Part shown: in pieces, positions 21,975-32,000 of the stretch
Layout: each line of letters begins with the position of its first letter
Numbering within the stretch: position 1 is the stretch's first letter
Origin: Chondrus crispus
Taxonomy: Eukaryota; Rhodophyta; Florideophyceae; Gigartinales; Gigartinaceae
DNA length: 64,000 nucleotides
Reading direction: 5' to 3'
NCBI RefSeq assembly: GCF_000350225.1
Contig: NW_005178949.1
Coordinates: forward strand, 135,949-199,948
Position numbers and translations under genes: made by a program
Notes under the pieces: generated by a model
What the model saw: only the letters and a program-made list of their open reading frames with translations
The model's database searches: none
What the model was told of the DNA's origin: nothing

Positions 21975-22032
21975 AAATGCTGCAAAACCGCCCTAATGAC
22001 AATATTGTCATTAGGGCGGTTTTGCAGCATTT
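21975..22032. repeat. Perfect 58-bp palindrome without spacer
   Basis: Each arm is 29 bp, centre between 22003 and 22004 (AAT|ATT), beginning AAATGCTGCAAAACC. There is no mismatch. It lies just beyond the zinc-knuckle codons of the gag relic read on the minus strand. A sequence this symmetric is unstable in replication, so it is either very young or an assembly artefact. Confidence 0.95.
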
Positions 22033-22039
22033 TCCCTAT

Positions 22040-23332
22040 GTTCTTCGGCAGTGATACAGGGCGATTGCAGTCTCTGATGAAGTGATACTTGCTTCCACAA
22101 TTATGACATGCACGAGTATTTCCGAAACGGTCCTTTCCGTTTACCTGGTTACGGCTTTGGTTAAGGGGCTTCGCAAAATTGCGTTCAGGGTTGGAAGAAG
22201 AAGAGCCAGGGCGACTTGGGAAGGCGTACGTGCTCTGTCCTTTGAATGCGTTTGGCGAATAAGCAGGAAGTGGGACGTCGTAGTGTGTGCCGGGATTGTT
22301 CGGAGAAAGAAATTCATGATCCTTTCTATTTACATCATTCTGCTTTTGTTCCTGAAGCCATGCGGCATCAAGAGCCGTTTAGAGTTGCTGAAATGTCCAT
22401 GGAGGAGTTGAGGCAATGCTTTGAGTAAGCACGCTCTTTGCCCAGTCGAGGCCAATAACGACATCGTGAAGATATTCCGTTTTATCTTGCTGCGAGCGGT
22501 GAGTAGCTGAGCCTTGTGGCGTGAACTTGGTGATGGTTTCGCAAAGGTTCTCTAGGCCTTCAGACACAGAGCATTTACTTGTTGACATTACTTGTGCCAA
22601 GCGGAGGTTCTGGAGAAGTTGCCTAACCCGATTTTGTCTAGTAATGCTATTAAACTCGTTCTACATTAGCTGACAGGCGGTCTCGGAGGTATTGGCGTTA
22701 TTCACAACATAGGATCGAAAGAAGCGTTTGGCTTCTCCATCAAATACATTGTGAAAGTATTTGAGCAATTGCTCTGTCGAAAGCTCTTAATCAGAGGCTG
22801 TTTCGCAGTAGGTATTAATGACTTCGTTAATGTGTTCACCAATTTTGCCATTATAACGCTCTTCCCGTTTAAAACGTGAGGACACGTTATGTGCGAGCTT
22901 CTGATCAGATTTCACATGAGATATAGTACCTTGCGTAGGAGACGAGCTAGTTTGGTTATGATGAACCGAATTACTAGCATGAGGCGATGCCAGGTTCTGC
23001 ATTGCGAGATGCTGGTCGTTCGGATCAATGTAGAACATATTCACTAAGCCATGCGAGATCCTATTACTTATGGGGTGCTGAGAGTAAGTAAGGCCCTTAA
23101 GTGAAAGGTAGTCTCGAAATATACGGTATAGCGTAGTTGGACCTTTGATAACTTCATTGCAGTACAAGACTTCAGGTGGAAGGTCTTCTCGTAATGAGTT
23201 AATACACTCGACATTAGGAGGCCGAGGGTCCTCGTTAATGTATAACTCCATTGTAGACTTAATGTCACACTGGGCATTACTCGTAGGATTGTATCGAGAA
23301 AGTTTATCCCGAACTCTAGCTAGTGAGGCCAT
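22040..23332 (-). pseudogene. Retrotransposon Gag with CCHC zinc knuckle, decayed
   Basis: ATG at 23332 opens a 181-codon frame (MASLARVRDKLSRYNP onward). After a stop the same protein continues with KYFHNVFDGEAKRFFRSYV, a pattern of the retrotransposon Gag domain, then a Gln/Ser-rich linker, then CHNCGSKYHFIRDC, a classic CX2CX4HX4C nucleic-acid-binding knuckle near 22070-22110. Two in-frame stops and at least one shift are present. No protease or reverse transcriptase follows; the sequence passes into the accessory ORF at 20437-21731 on the other strand. This is therefore an isolated gag end of an LTR element, probably Ty3-like, though copia cannot be excluded. Confidence 0.7.
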
Positions 23333-23594
23333 GGTGCCACAATTTGAGTAACCTGGACTTAGTTACGGAATTTAGTTGCGGGCAGGTTTTGAACCCATTT
23401 AACCCTTCTGTGTTGGCTGGGATTTTGTCTTTTTAGATTAATCCTTATTTGTTGGTTGGCTTACACCTTTTTGTTCGATCCTTCTATATTGGCTGGATGA
23501 TTACCTTTTTAAAAAATTTCTGTTTAATTAGCTAATGGGAGATACTTTATACAGTAACTCAGCTAATAACGCTTTCCAATTTCCCATAATAAGC

Positions 23595-24218
23595 TTAGTT
23601 CACCGTGGTGGCGCGTACTACGACAGTGGACAGTGTAGTTATGAACGGTAGTGAAGGTCTTATTACACTGTAGACAGGCCCGGTTTGCACGTCCTTCGTG
23701 TAGTACACGTTGAACAGCGCGCGCGTGCGGCGCGCCTGTAATGTGGATCCTGTACTGTTGGTGGCCCGAAAGCGTCCTCTTACACTACTGACAGTAGCGG
23801 GTCCGGGGCCGTCGGGCGGCGGATTAGTTCGGCGAGCTTCTCGTTGCGTTGCCACTCTGAGGATATAGCGTGCGCGGCGCTCAGAGAGCTCAGTGTCCTC
23901 CTGAATTGACGATGCGCTAGTAGTCGGGTGAGAATTATAGGACGGGGTCGCGGCTGGCGATGTAGACTCATAGTAATACGGCTGTTCCGTTTCAATTTCT
24001 ACCAGCGGCGGAGAGTCAAATTCTGTACCAGAGCTACTGTAGCTGGACGGGTAAGACGGTAGCGGCGATGGGGACAGCGGCGGCGCAGTAGTAACAGGCG
24101 GAGCGGAGAGAATCGGCGAGCGGCGGCGGTGCGAAGACGGCGGTACAGTAGCGGCGGCACGCTTTGCAGTTTCCCTGAGGACGTCCGGGTGGTTAGACGG
24201 TCGCTTCAGGCGTGCCAT
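23595..24218 (-). CDS. Hypothetical Pro/Ser-rich protein
   Basis: A 207-codon frame from ATG 24218. The N-terminus is basic (MARLKRPSNHPDVLRETAKR), followed by a long Pro/Ser/Tyr-rich low-complexity region (PPLSPSPLPSYPSSYSSSG), then a helical charged segment (SERRARYILRVATQREARR) and a hydrophobic C-terminus. No domain recognised. It could be a Gag-like first ORF of a retroelement, given its size and composition and the absence of introns, or a host protein. A solo LTR sits about 250 bp upstream. The frame is intact, unlike most transposon genes nearby. Confidence 0.4.
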   Translation of the reverse strand: MARLKRPSNHPDVLRETAKRAAATVPPSSHRRRSPILSAPPVTTAPPLSPSPLPSYPSSYSSSGTEFDSPPLVEIETEQPYYYESTSPAATPSYNSHPTTSASSIQEDTELSERRARYILRVATQREARRTNPPPDGPGPATVSSVRGRFRATNSTGSTLQARRTRALFNVYYTKDVQTGPVYSVIRPSLPFITTLSTVVVRATTVN

Positions 24219-24473
24219 CCACTGCGATATATATTGCGAAGCGTGAGCTCGTTGTATCACACACAGTGTTGAGCTATACTGTAGCAGTAACAAAGTGAGA
24301 GAGGGACAGAATGGGTCTTGAAAACTGAGATTGAGGTTGAATGAAGAAACCTGTCACGGCGGCGGCGACAGTTTTCTGAGATTTTTTGAGCTGAAAAAAA
24401 GATACAGCCAATGAGGTGATAGAGTTTTCCTTGAACTTCGAAGTGTCGGAGAAATTACTGTAAGTGAGCACAG

Positions 24474-25051
24474 TATAGCATAAGCGCAGATCAGAATTAA
24501 ATTTAGAATTAGATCGCGCGCGCGCGATCACACGTGTATTGACAGCGCTACAGTAGCTGAGCACGGTAGCTCAGCACTGTAACGCGCTACAGTACAGTAC
24601 GGACTGTACTGTAGCCCTGTATGATAGACGCGACGACTTGTATATTAAAACTACGGGAGCCGACGGCGGCGGGGGAGGGCAAGGATCGGCTTGGCCAGAC
24701 CCTCACCGTGGGCTAACCCGGAACGCTTACTCTAACTCGGGCACGCTCTCTCTGTTCGCGTTTTAGAGTAGAAGGACACGGGTAGCGGACGCGTACGTGC
24801 GCGTGCGAGCTAGGATCCGCCTCCGCCCGTCGGCACTGGAACGTCACCCAGTGCCGCGCCGGGGCGTCGAGGCGTCGGTCCGCTCTACCGCGTACACTAA
24901 CGCGTTCGCGACCCGACCCGCTCTACCACCGCTACCGGCCCGTGTCCTTCCTCACGCGTTGCTTACTGGTCCTTCTTGTTCTTCTCGCGTTCTACAGGGT
25001 CTCTTACGCGGACTGAGCATACACCCCTGCCGTTGGGGTGTTTATGCTACA
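24474..25051 (+). mobile_element. Solo LTR, 578 bp (family of about 570-620 bp)
   Basis: Flanked by CACAG on both sides (24469-24473, 25052-25056). The start is TATAGCATAAG (the usual TG changed to TA) and the end is TTTATGCTACA. It has the family landmarks: an AAATTTAGAATTAG stretch near the start, palindromic CTGTACTGTA motifs, a TATATTAAAA box at about 24641, a conserved CCGCCTCCGCCCGTC segment, and a terminal hairpin (GCATACACCCC...GGGGTGTTTATGC). Orientation is taken from the TATA box. Confidence 0.85.
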
Positions 25052-25056
25052 CACAG

Positions 25057-25467
25057 TATAGGGGAAAAGGGCAGCACAGGCCAAACGCGGCGCGGGGTGC
25101 AAAGGATACGCACAGGCCGAGTGGCGCGGGGTGCGGTGGTCCGCGGGCGAGCCACAGGAGGGGAGACGGAACGCGTTGGTGCGACGCTGTCAGTGGTGGT
25201 TGGATTTTGTTTGTTGGTAAGATCGATGACGAGCACAGAGGCCGTTTACTCGTATACATTTACAGTAGTCTAGATCTAGAGAAGATACTTACCAAATAAA
25301 CAACGATGTGCCACTGAGCTACGAAAATGAGGGTTGCCACCCACGAAGCCATTCAAACGTACCAAATTCAGTAGTTTGTAAAGCTAGGTAACATATTCGA
25401 TAAGGGAATAGTACACGCGAGGCCTAAAACGGCAACGGTAGGTAGTAGGTGACATAGAACGGTACTA
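25057..25467. other. No recognisable gene
   Basis: Sequence between a solo LTR and a pogo-like transposon. The out-of-element reading frame of the pogo transposase enters it from the right. Nothing else was identified. Confidence 0.5.
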
Positions 25468-27184
25468 CAGTAGTCGCTCGATAACTGCAACGGGTTAGTG
25501 GACCACAAACCGTTGCAGTTATCCAGGGGTTGCAGTTGGCGAACGGTTATGATTGAATTTTCGCCACGTGTCGGAACACGTGTTGCGAGCTTGTACTTGA
25601 AAATTTTATCAATCGTAGTCTGCTTAGCACTAGAGAAGATCGTGCTGCGAACAACACCCTGGGCCCTCTCTAGACCACTGGAAACTGTGCTAGAGTCCAA
25701 AATATGTGCCTCGAAGATCCTTTTTGTCAATGCCAGGGCTTTCAACTGCTGCAGCGCACCCGGCAGCTGTAAGACTTCTGCATGCTCTTCGCTCTCCTCC
25801 GCCTCGCTACCAGTATCACCAACAATAGAGCTTACCAAATCTTTCACCATTATACTTCCATTATCTTGTTGTAACAAGAAATCCTCTCCCTCAAGATTTA
25901 AAAGGCTTTCGACAGAAACTCGAAACCTTGCCGGCATCAGCACTTCTAAATTAGATGACAATTCCATTTCAATATCTCTTTCTTCTACTTCTAACTCCAC
26001 AGAATCGCCCGTCTTGACAAGTCCAGTATGACGCCAACAGATACTTATAATGCTGTCAGGAAGCTCGGTCCATATAGTTTTTATCCACCTCATAGCTGTG
26101 AGAATAGCAACCTTGTATATATCTTTGATGTTCTCATCAGCAAAATCAATTGCTCTTTCCATTTGTTTCTGCCTATACCGCTTTTTCATAGCTCCAATAA
26201 TGCCTGGGTCCATCGGCTGGATCTTGGATGTCGTATTCGGCGGCAAAAATATAATTTGCACATTACTGAAGGACTTTAGGTTAGCTACCGTTCCGTGCGC
26301 ATTACAGTTGTCAAGAAGCAACACAACTTTCCTTCAAGGTGTAGAACCAATCACGCGCTTAAATCTGTTTAACCATTTGAAAAACAAATCGGTAGTCATC
26401 CAAGCCTTTTTGTTTGCCTAATAATCAAATCCAAGCTCTTCACCGCACTTCTTTTTAAACGAGTGCGGCTTCTTAGCAGTCCCAATTATCATTAATTCCA
26501 CTTTTTCCGATCCATCTGCATTTGCGCAGACCAGTAGCGTAATTGGATCTTTCATTTTTTGCGACCTGCAAGCCCTTTAACCGCTACTGTCGTATCTGGA
26601 GCCAATTTGTAGAACAGCCCACTTTCGTCAGCGTTAAAAATATCTTTGATATCGTATTTCTCGATACTCTTGAAAATATTTGGCAGCTCTTTAGCAACTG
26701 CAGTCATATCGGCATCACCACTCTCGCACTGACTTTTGATTACCCGCAGGTTCCATCGCTTCTTAAATTTTGTCAGCCACCCATCCGAAAACTTGAGGTC
26801 AATTTTTTTGTCACCGGGAAGAAGTAGATTTACTTCGTTCATAAGCTTGATTCCTTTTGCCCTTATTATTTTGCCGTTTATATTACGGCGCTCTGCATGC
26901 ATACTGCAAACCCAGTTGAAGAGAGAACGTTCTATTTCGTAGTGGACGCCAGGAATGTTCCTTTTCTTCTTGTGTAAAATTTTTCCTGGACACGCAATTA
27001 AATTGTTCGATCTTGACAGCAGCCTTGAGATTGTTGAGCGGCTGGGGGCCGTAGAGAGGTTGAACTCTCTTTTTGCAAAAGCAGCCATACCGGCCAGGGA
27101 GCATTTTTTGCCATCTCTTTTTAAGCTTTCAGCATGCTCACATATTTTTCTTTTTTGTAAAAGGGAAAGGGAAGTCAGGACCAT
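25368..27184 (-). pseudogene. pogo/Tigger transposase (CENP-B-like), decayed
   Basis: ATG 27184 opens an N-terminal helix-turn-helix region, then a CENP-B type DNA-binding domain (FSDGWLTKFKKRWNLR). The DDE_1 catalytic core follows: FNADESGLFY (first Asp), RKVVLLLDNCNAHG (second), TTSKIQPMDPGIIGAMKKRY (third), a three-aspartate triad with about 30 residues between the last two. The frame is broken by a one-base slip in an A6 run near 26553, TAG near 26420 and TGA near 26336. The C-terminal reading frame runs through the left terminal repeat and stops 100 bp outside, so the native stop codon is also lost. All catalytic residues remain. Confidence 0.88.
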
Positions 27185-27462
27185 GCTTGTTTTGGAGAAG
27201 AGGGGGAGTGGCTGACGCTCTGAAGATTTTCACTAGCTGGAGAATCAGTCACGGAGTCTCCAGTATTTATTCTAGGGAGAAACAGTCGAGCTAAGTTGGT
27301 CAACGTTCAGTGAGATTTCTTTTCTGCCGTTGCAGTTAACGAATTTGCCACGATATGGGTATTTACTTACCTTTTGAAGGGTACCATGCCCGTTCCATGC
27401 ATGTCGTTGCAGTTAACGGGTCGTTGCACTTGGCGGGTGTTGCAGTTATCGAGAAACTACTG
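25468..27462 (-). mobile_element. pogo/Tigger-type DNA transposon (element A)
   Basis: A 1995-bp element. The left end CAGTAGTCGCTCGATAACTG and the right end (complement of CAGTAGTTTCTCGATAACTG) form terminal inverted repeats of about 24 bp with two mismatches. TA precedes the left end; the right flank reads TG, so the duplication is eroded. The 10-mer GTTGCAGTTA or close variants recur several times just inside both ends, as expected for transposase-binding sites. One minus-strand transposase gene fills the interior. Confidence 0.85.
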
Positions 27463-28333
27463 TGCAGCTATTTTGTAGACTACAGTACGAATCAGGCAAT
27501 TCAATCTTAAACGTAGTGATCGCGTAATTCAAGGACGTAGTGATAGTTTCATTCTCTAACAAGGACAACCTTTCCAATCTTCGGCTGCACCGCTTTTTGC
27601 TTTTCCCAGACATGAAACCTGCCGCTAGCAGCTGCCCCTCTCGGACATCAAACTAGTTGTTAGAAGCTGGCTTGATTTCTTGGAAACGCAAACAGCAACG
27701 AAGCAGCCGTTTTGTACGTGGTCTGTGCTCAACGGTTAAATGTAATCTTAACGCATGTAGATGGTGGAATATATTCTGTAGCCAACATGCCCGCACACTT
27801 CATGCCACAAGCACAACGAATTGTAGAGTACTTATATGAAATATTTGCATGCAATATTCCATTTTCCAAGCTTTCTTGGGTGAAAACCATTCAGCACGGT
27901 CCCCAAACGATCCAGCGCGTTTGCGGCTGGAACCATGTGACATTTCAATTGGATCCAGCGTTTGTGTAATTATTTCTGTTTTCCGTTGCAATTACGCTTA
28001 ATCGTTTTTGTGCTTTCGGATCCGGCGGTTCTAGCAGCTCAGAATAAGCGCTGGATCCTTATCTTCTGAAGTGTAATTATCCAGCGCGTTAAGGTGTATT
28101 TATCCAGCGCCTCCAAAAATAGATATTTTAGGAGTGTGTCGAGTTGCAGTTCGTTGCGTTAAGTGCTAGAAATTGATATCGGGAAACATGATGCCCATGA
28201 AAGTATTTCCGCATATAATATTGTCGCCGTGTAAGTATTTTAGACAACGATTGACCTGTATAGCGCCATTCTTGAGCATGATTGGTCTCTCTATGCTGTA
28301 AACGTGCAAACATATTTTTCCAAAGTACAGTAC
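27463..28333. other. Intergenic with scattered CCAGCGC repeats
   Basis: No gene recognised. The motif (G)ATCCAGCG or ATCCAGCGC appears five or so times between 27910 and 28110, in both orientations, and GTGTAATTATCCAGCGC resembles a neighbouring GTGTATTTATCCAGCGC. This may be the subterminal region of another lost DNA transposon. Confidence 0.4.
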
Positions 28334-28573
28334 TATACATTGTTCTATGATTTGTGGGACATCTTGCCCATTAAATGTATGTGTGAAGCATAATATACAC
28401 TGTTCTATGAGTTTTGTAACATCTTGCCCATGGAATGTATGTGTGGCGCATAATATAAATTATTCTATGAGTTGTGAAACATCTAGCCAATGAAATGTAT
28501 GTGTGGAGCATAATATACATTGTTCTATGAGTTGTGGCACATCTTACCCATGAAAGGTATGTGGGAAGCATAA
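28334..28573 (+). repeat. 60-bp minisatellite, four copies
   Basis: Four head-to-tail units begin at 28334, 28394, 28454 and 28514, each starting TATA(A/C)A(T/C)T and ending GAAGCATAA or similar, with about 10-15 per cent divergence. The array ends 13 bp before the copia LTR at 28587. Confidence 0.92.
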
Positions 28574-28586
28574 TATGCTCCACATA

Positions 28587-28967
28587 TGAAAGTTATGCAC
28601 GACGGGAGGGCACCCGACGTGAAACGTACAAAGAGGCCGGTGCAAGCGATACGGTACGGGTGGGAGCAGAGCAGAAAACGTGAGCAGAGCAGTATTCGTT
28701 GAAGAGTGCAGAACAGGTACTCGTGTGCCGTTTTTATTCAGTGAGGGCAGTTCATGTAGAGCGTTAATATAGTCTTTTTGAGACCGGCGAATTCCATTTT
28801 CTTTTGTCTACGGGCGACAGTTAAGGCGTCTTACAGAGGAGCAGGATATCGTAAGTTGTATCCGGCACGTTGTGTACTATTCTTGACCAGTGGAGTGAGT
28901 AGCAGTTGACATGCAATGAGCCAAACATTACGTGTCCATTAAATATGACTAGCGGTAGTCATATTCA
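28587..28967 (-). repeat. 3' LTR of copia A
   Basis: 381 bp, TG...CA ends, closely matching 33971-34351. It lies directly after a polypurine tract when read on the minus strand. Confidence 0.92.
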
Positions 28968-28985
28968 TATTCCTCCCATTTTAAC
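28968..28985 (-). promoter_or_regulatory. Polypurine tract of copia A
   Basis: On the minus strand AAAATGGGAGGA ends two or three bases before the 3' LTR, the position and composition of the plus-strand primer site. Confidence 0.8.
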
Positions 28986-29057
28986 CAAAGTTGCTTCCCG
29001 CAGATTTGGTTTCAGCCACTGCATCAAAATCCAGAGACAGACGGCCTGTGAACAGGT

Positions 29058-32000
29058 ATAGTTGTAGAGTTTCAGTAAAAGCACTGTCTTTCTTTGTCAG
29101 AGGGTCAGCCAGGTTGACTTTGCCTGGTATCTACAAAATTTTCTCAACCGTTCCTGTCTGAAATTCAAACCTGCTAGAACCGACGTCACCTCTAATTCAG
29201 CGGTGGATAGAGTTCTATTGGGTTGATAGAGAGGTGAATAGATCTTTGGAGTCGACGCAAAGGAATTTGATATCCATGTCCATAATCTCAGAGTACGCTG
29301 CAGCGACAGCCTTTCATTCGTCGATCCCCTCGCTCGCTGCAAGAATTTCTGCAGCCGGGACACTTTTCACAGGGCGCTTCGCTTTATTTGATATCCATGA
29401 TAGAGGGTAATATATGGCATTGTGCTTCATCTCACCAACCAGTAGCCCAGTGATTATGCCGAGCTGTCCATTTTCATCGGTTCATGACGCATCAGAAAAA
29501 ATTAGGATGCTGAGGTCATAGGCCCGATCATCGGTCGATCTGGGGTACGAAATTGTCGTACCCAATTTTTTGAGCTCTCTCAGTATGTTTGTCTCCTCGA
29601 TGATGGGATACCTTTATCCCAGTTGCTTTCTGTTGTAGGTAGTGTAGCATAAACACCCCCCAACGTAGAGGGGTGTATGCTTAGCTCGACGTAGACCCTT
29701 TCGGAGGGCGAGAAGACGGGGGAGAACACACAGCTAACGAGGCAGGGAAGCGGGCCCTGGTAGCGTGGTAGAGCGGGACGGTCGGGGACGAGCGTACGCG
29801 CCGGCCGGTCTACGCCTTGACGCCCCGGAGCAGCGCTAGGTAACGTACCAGCGCTGACAGGCGGAGGTGGATCTAGGCTCGCTCGCGTACCCGTGTGTCC
29901 CATACCCGCTTTGTCCCGTTTAACGCGTGCGAAGGCGGATCGCGCGTGTTAGTTAAGCTGGAAGACGGAACTAGGCAGGAGGTCGTGGAAAAGTCTATGC
30001 TTGTCCCCCTTCGCCGCCGCCGGTCCTCCCCGTTATTTAATATACAATTAGTCTATCGTAACCTAGTACAGTACGTACTGTACTATGCGGCAGTACTGTA
30101 ATCGGCACTGGCAGCCGACGGGGCTGACTGTATACGTGTCGTACACGTATAGTACACGTGGGGGCGTGTGCCCCCGTACACGTGTGGTACCGGCTGTCTG
30201 TAAGGTTCGTGCCTTACAGAGCCGGATCCAATTTCTAATCTAATTCTTTTGTAGTTATACTACAGGTAGCTAGAGTAGAACGAGCGGATGGGCGAGGCAA
30301 CAGTTCCAATCCAGCCTAGCGAGCTGTTCACAGACGCGAACGCGCGTTTTTCAATTGCATTGCCGTCCTCGTCACATTCCTTTCTCCGCTGTCTGGTCAT
30401 GGGATATTCACAGACAGATTCAAGCTTGTCGTCTGCATCAGTTGCCACTGTAAAATCCTCAAGCTGAACAGTGTCAATGCCAAAAAATCGAAGTTTTCCA
30501 GGTCCAGAGTTGATGGTGCCAGGCTTGAAACGAAGGTCAAAAACACCCAGAAATGCCTTAGCATGATTTCCAATGCCGGTAGCTTTGAGGTCGTCAACGA
30601 TTTTGGCCACGACCAGTACTAATTTCCCCGCCGCTCTTTTGAAAAACGGTTGAGAAATGTGTTTTTACTGTACGAGGCCATATTCTAACAACACATTATC
30701 GGACTGGTTTTGCCATTTTGCATTTGAATTGACTAGTCCGTAGGCAGCGGTCAAGAGTAGCCATAGGTGAGTGGTCTTCGTTGCACTTTCCCTCGGTGGG
30801 CGAACAAAGACGTCGCGTTGAGCATTTCCAGTTTGTAAAAAAGCCGCACTAACATCGGCCTTGTACACTGGCCATCCATAGAGGGATGCTACAGATTCGA
30901 GTATTCGTAACCCTGTGGGGAGCTTGAGCGAGCCATCATCGTTTTTCTTCACCTTATACAGTGTATGACTCCCGACGATTTTAGAGCTGACCGGGACATG
31001 GTCCTTCGGAACCGGGCGGACAGTTTTTGAAAAGGCAGCTTCCTCCATATTGAAGGCATTGACTAGCTGGAATTGGTCGAAACCTTGAGCTTGGTGTTTC
31101 ATGAATGGCTTTTTTCCAAAGTGCCTTTCCTTAGAAGCCAATACTGTACTTTCAGTACTGGAGAGCTCAGTCATTTTTGGAAGCTGAGCGGAGCTCGATG
31201 ACGCTGCCAGGGATTTACATGTCTCGTTATTCATGTCGAGGCATTCATTTTCGCCGTCATCGTAATGGACGTTGAGGTGGCCATCACAATCTTCAGAATC
31301 AATCCCTCCGGGGTAGTATTGATCATTTTCAGACCAATAAATCGAAACTCTTTCTCCAACTCTTGGCGACATATTGGCAGCATCAGAGGAGAATTCAGCC
31401 TCGAAATTATTCTTGGAGCAATCGAGATATGTGTCGGCTTCTACTGGATAGTCATCCCCATTTGACTCACAGGTATCATCAGTACCGTTGGCATATAGCT
31501 CTGAAATTAATTCGTCAAGCTCATCTATGCCGAGTTGGACTGTAGATGCCAGGCTTTTCTGAGGAACAGCGGTGCGTAGGTTGCTCTAACGCAACAGACA
31601 GAAGTTTTTTTTGGAGCCAGGCACAGTTGCCTATATGGCTCTATGATCGACTGAAATGACCGGTTTGGGTACGGACCATTTCCCACGTTTGTCGTGCTGT
31701 TTTTTGATATACTTCAACCAGGTCACCAACCTGGATTAGAATCTCCTTTACCGCCTTTGCCTTTAGTATGAGTGCGAGTTTACGGCGAGCAAGCAGCTTT
31801 TCGTGCGCATCAATCACGTCGTCAGGCACCACTGACAGTGCCGTTTTAGACATCACTGTTTTCGTGAAACCCATAGCCAATTCAAAGGCACTGAGCGTGT
31901 CGTTTCCGTACAGATATTTGAGATCGATACTGCCTTGTACGACGCATATCGAGCGTTGTGTCGGTCCCCAGCAGCATCTTTCAACCGTAGATAAATGCTG

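Noticed and set aside
27680..27740. Possible third copy of the small membrane protein (minus frame with SLLFAFP)
   Set aside because: Only seven or eight residues resemble the other two copies; too short to support.
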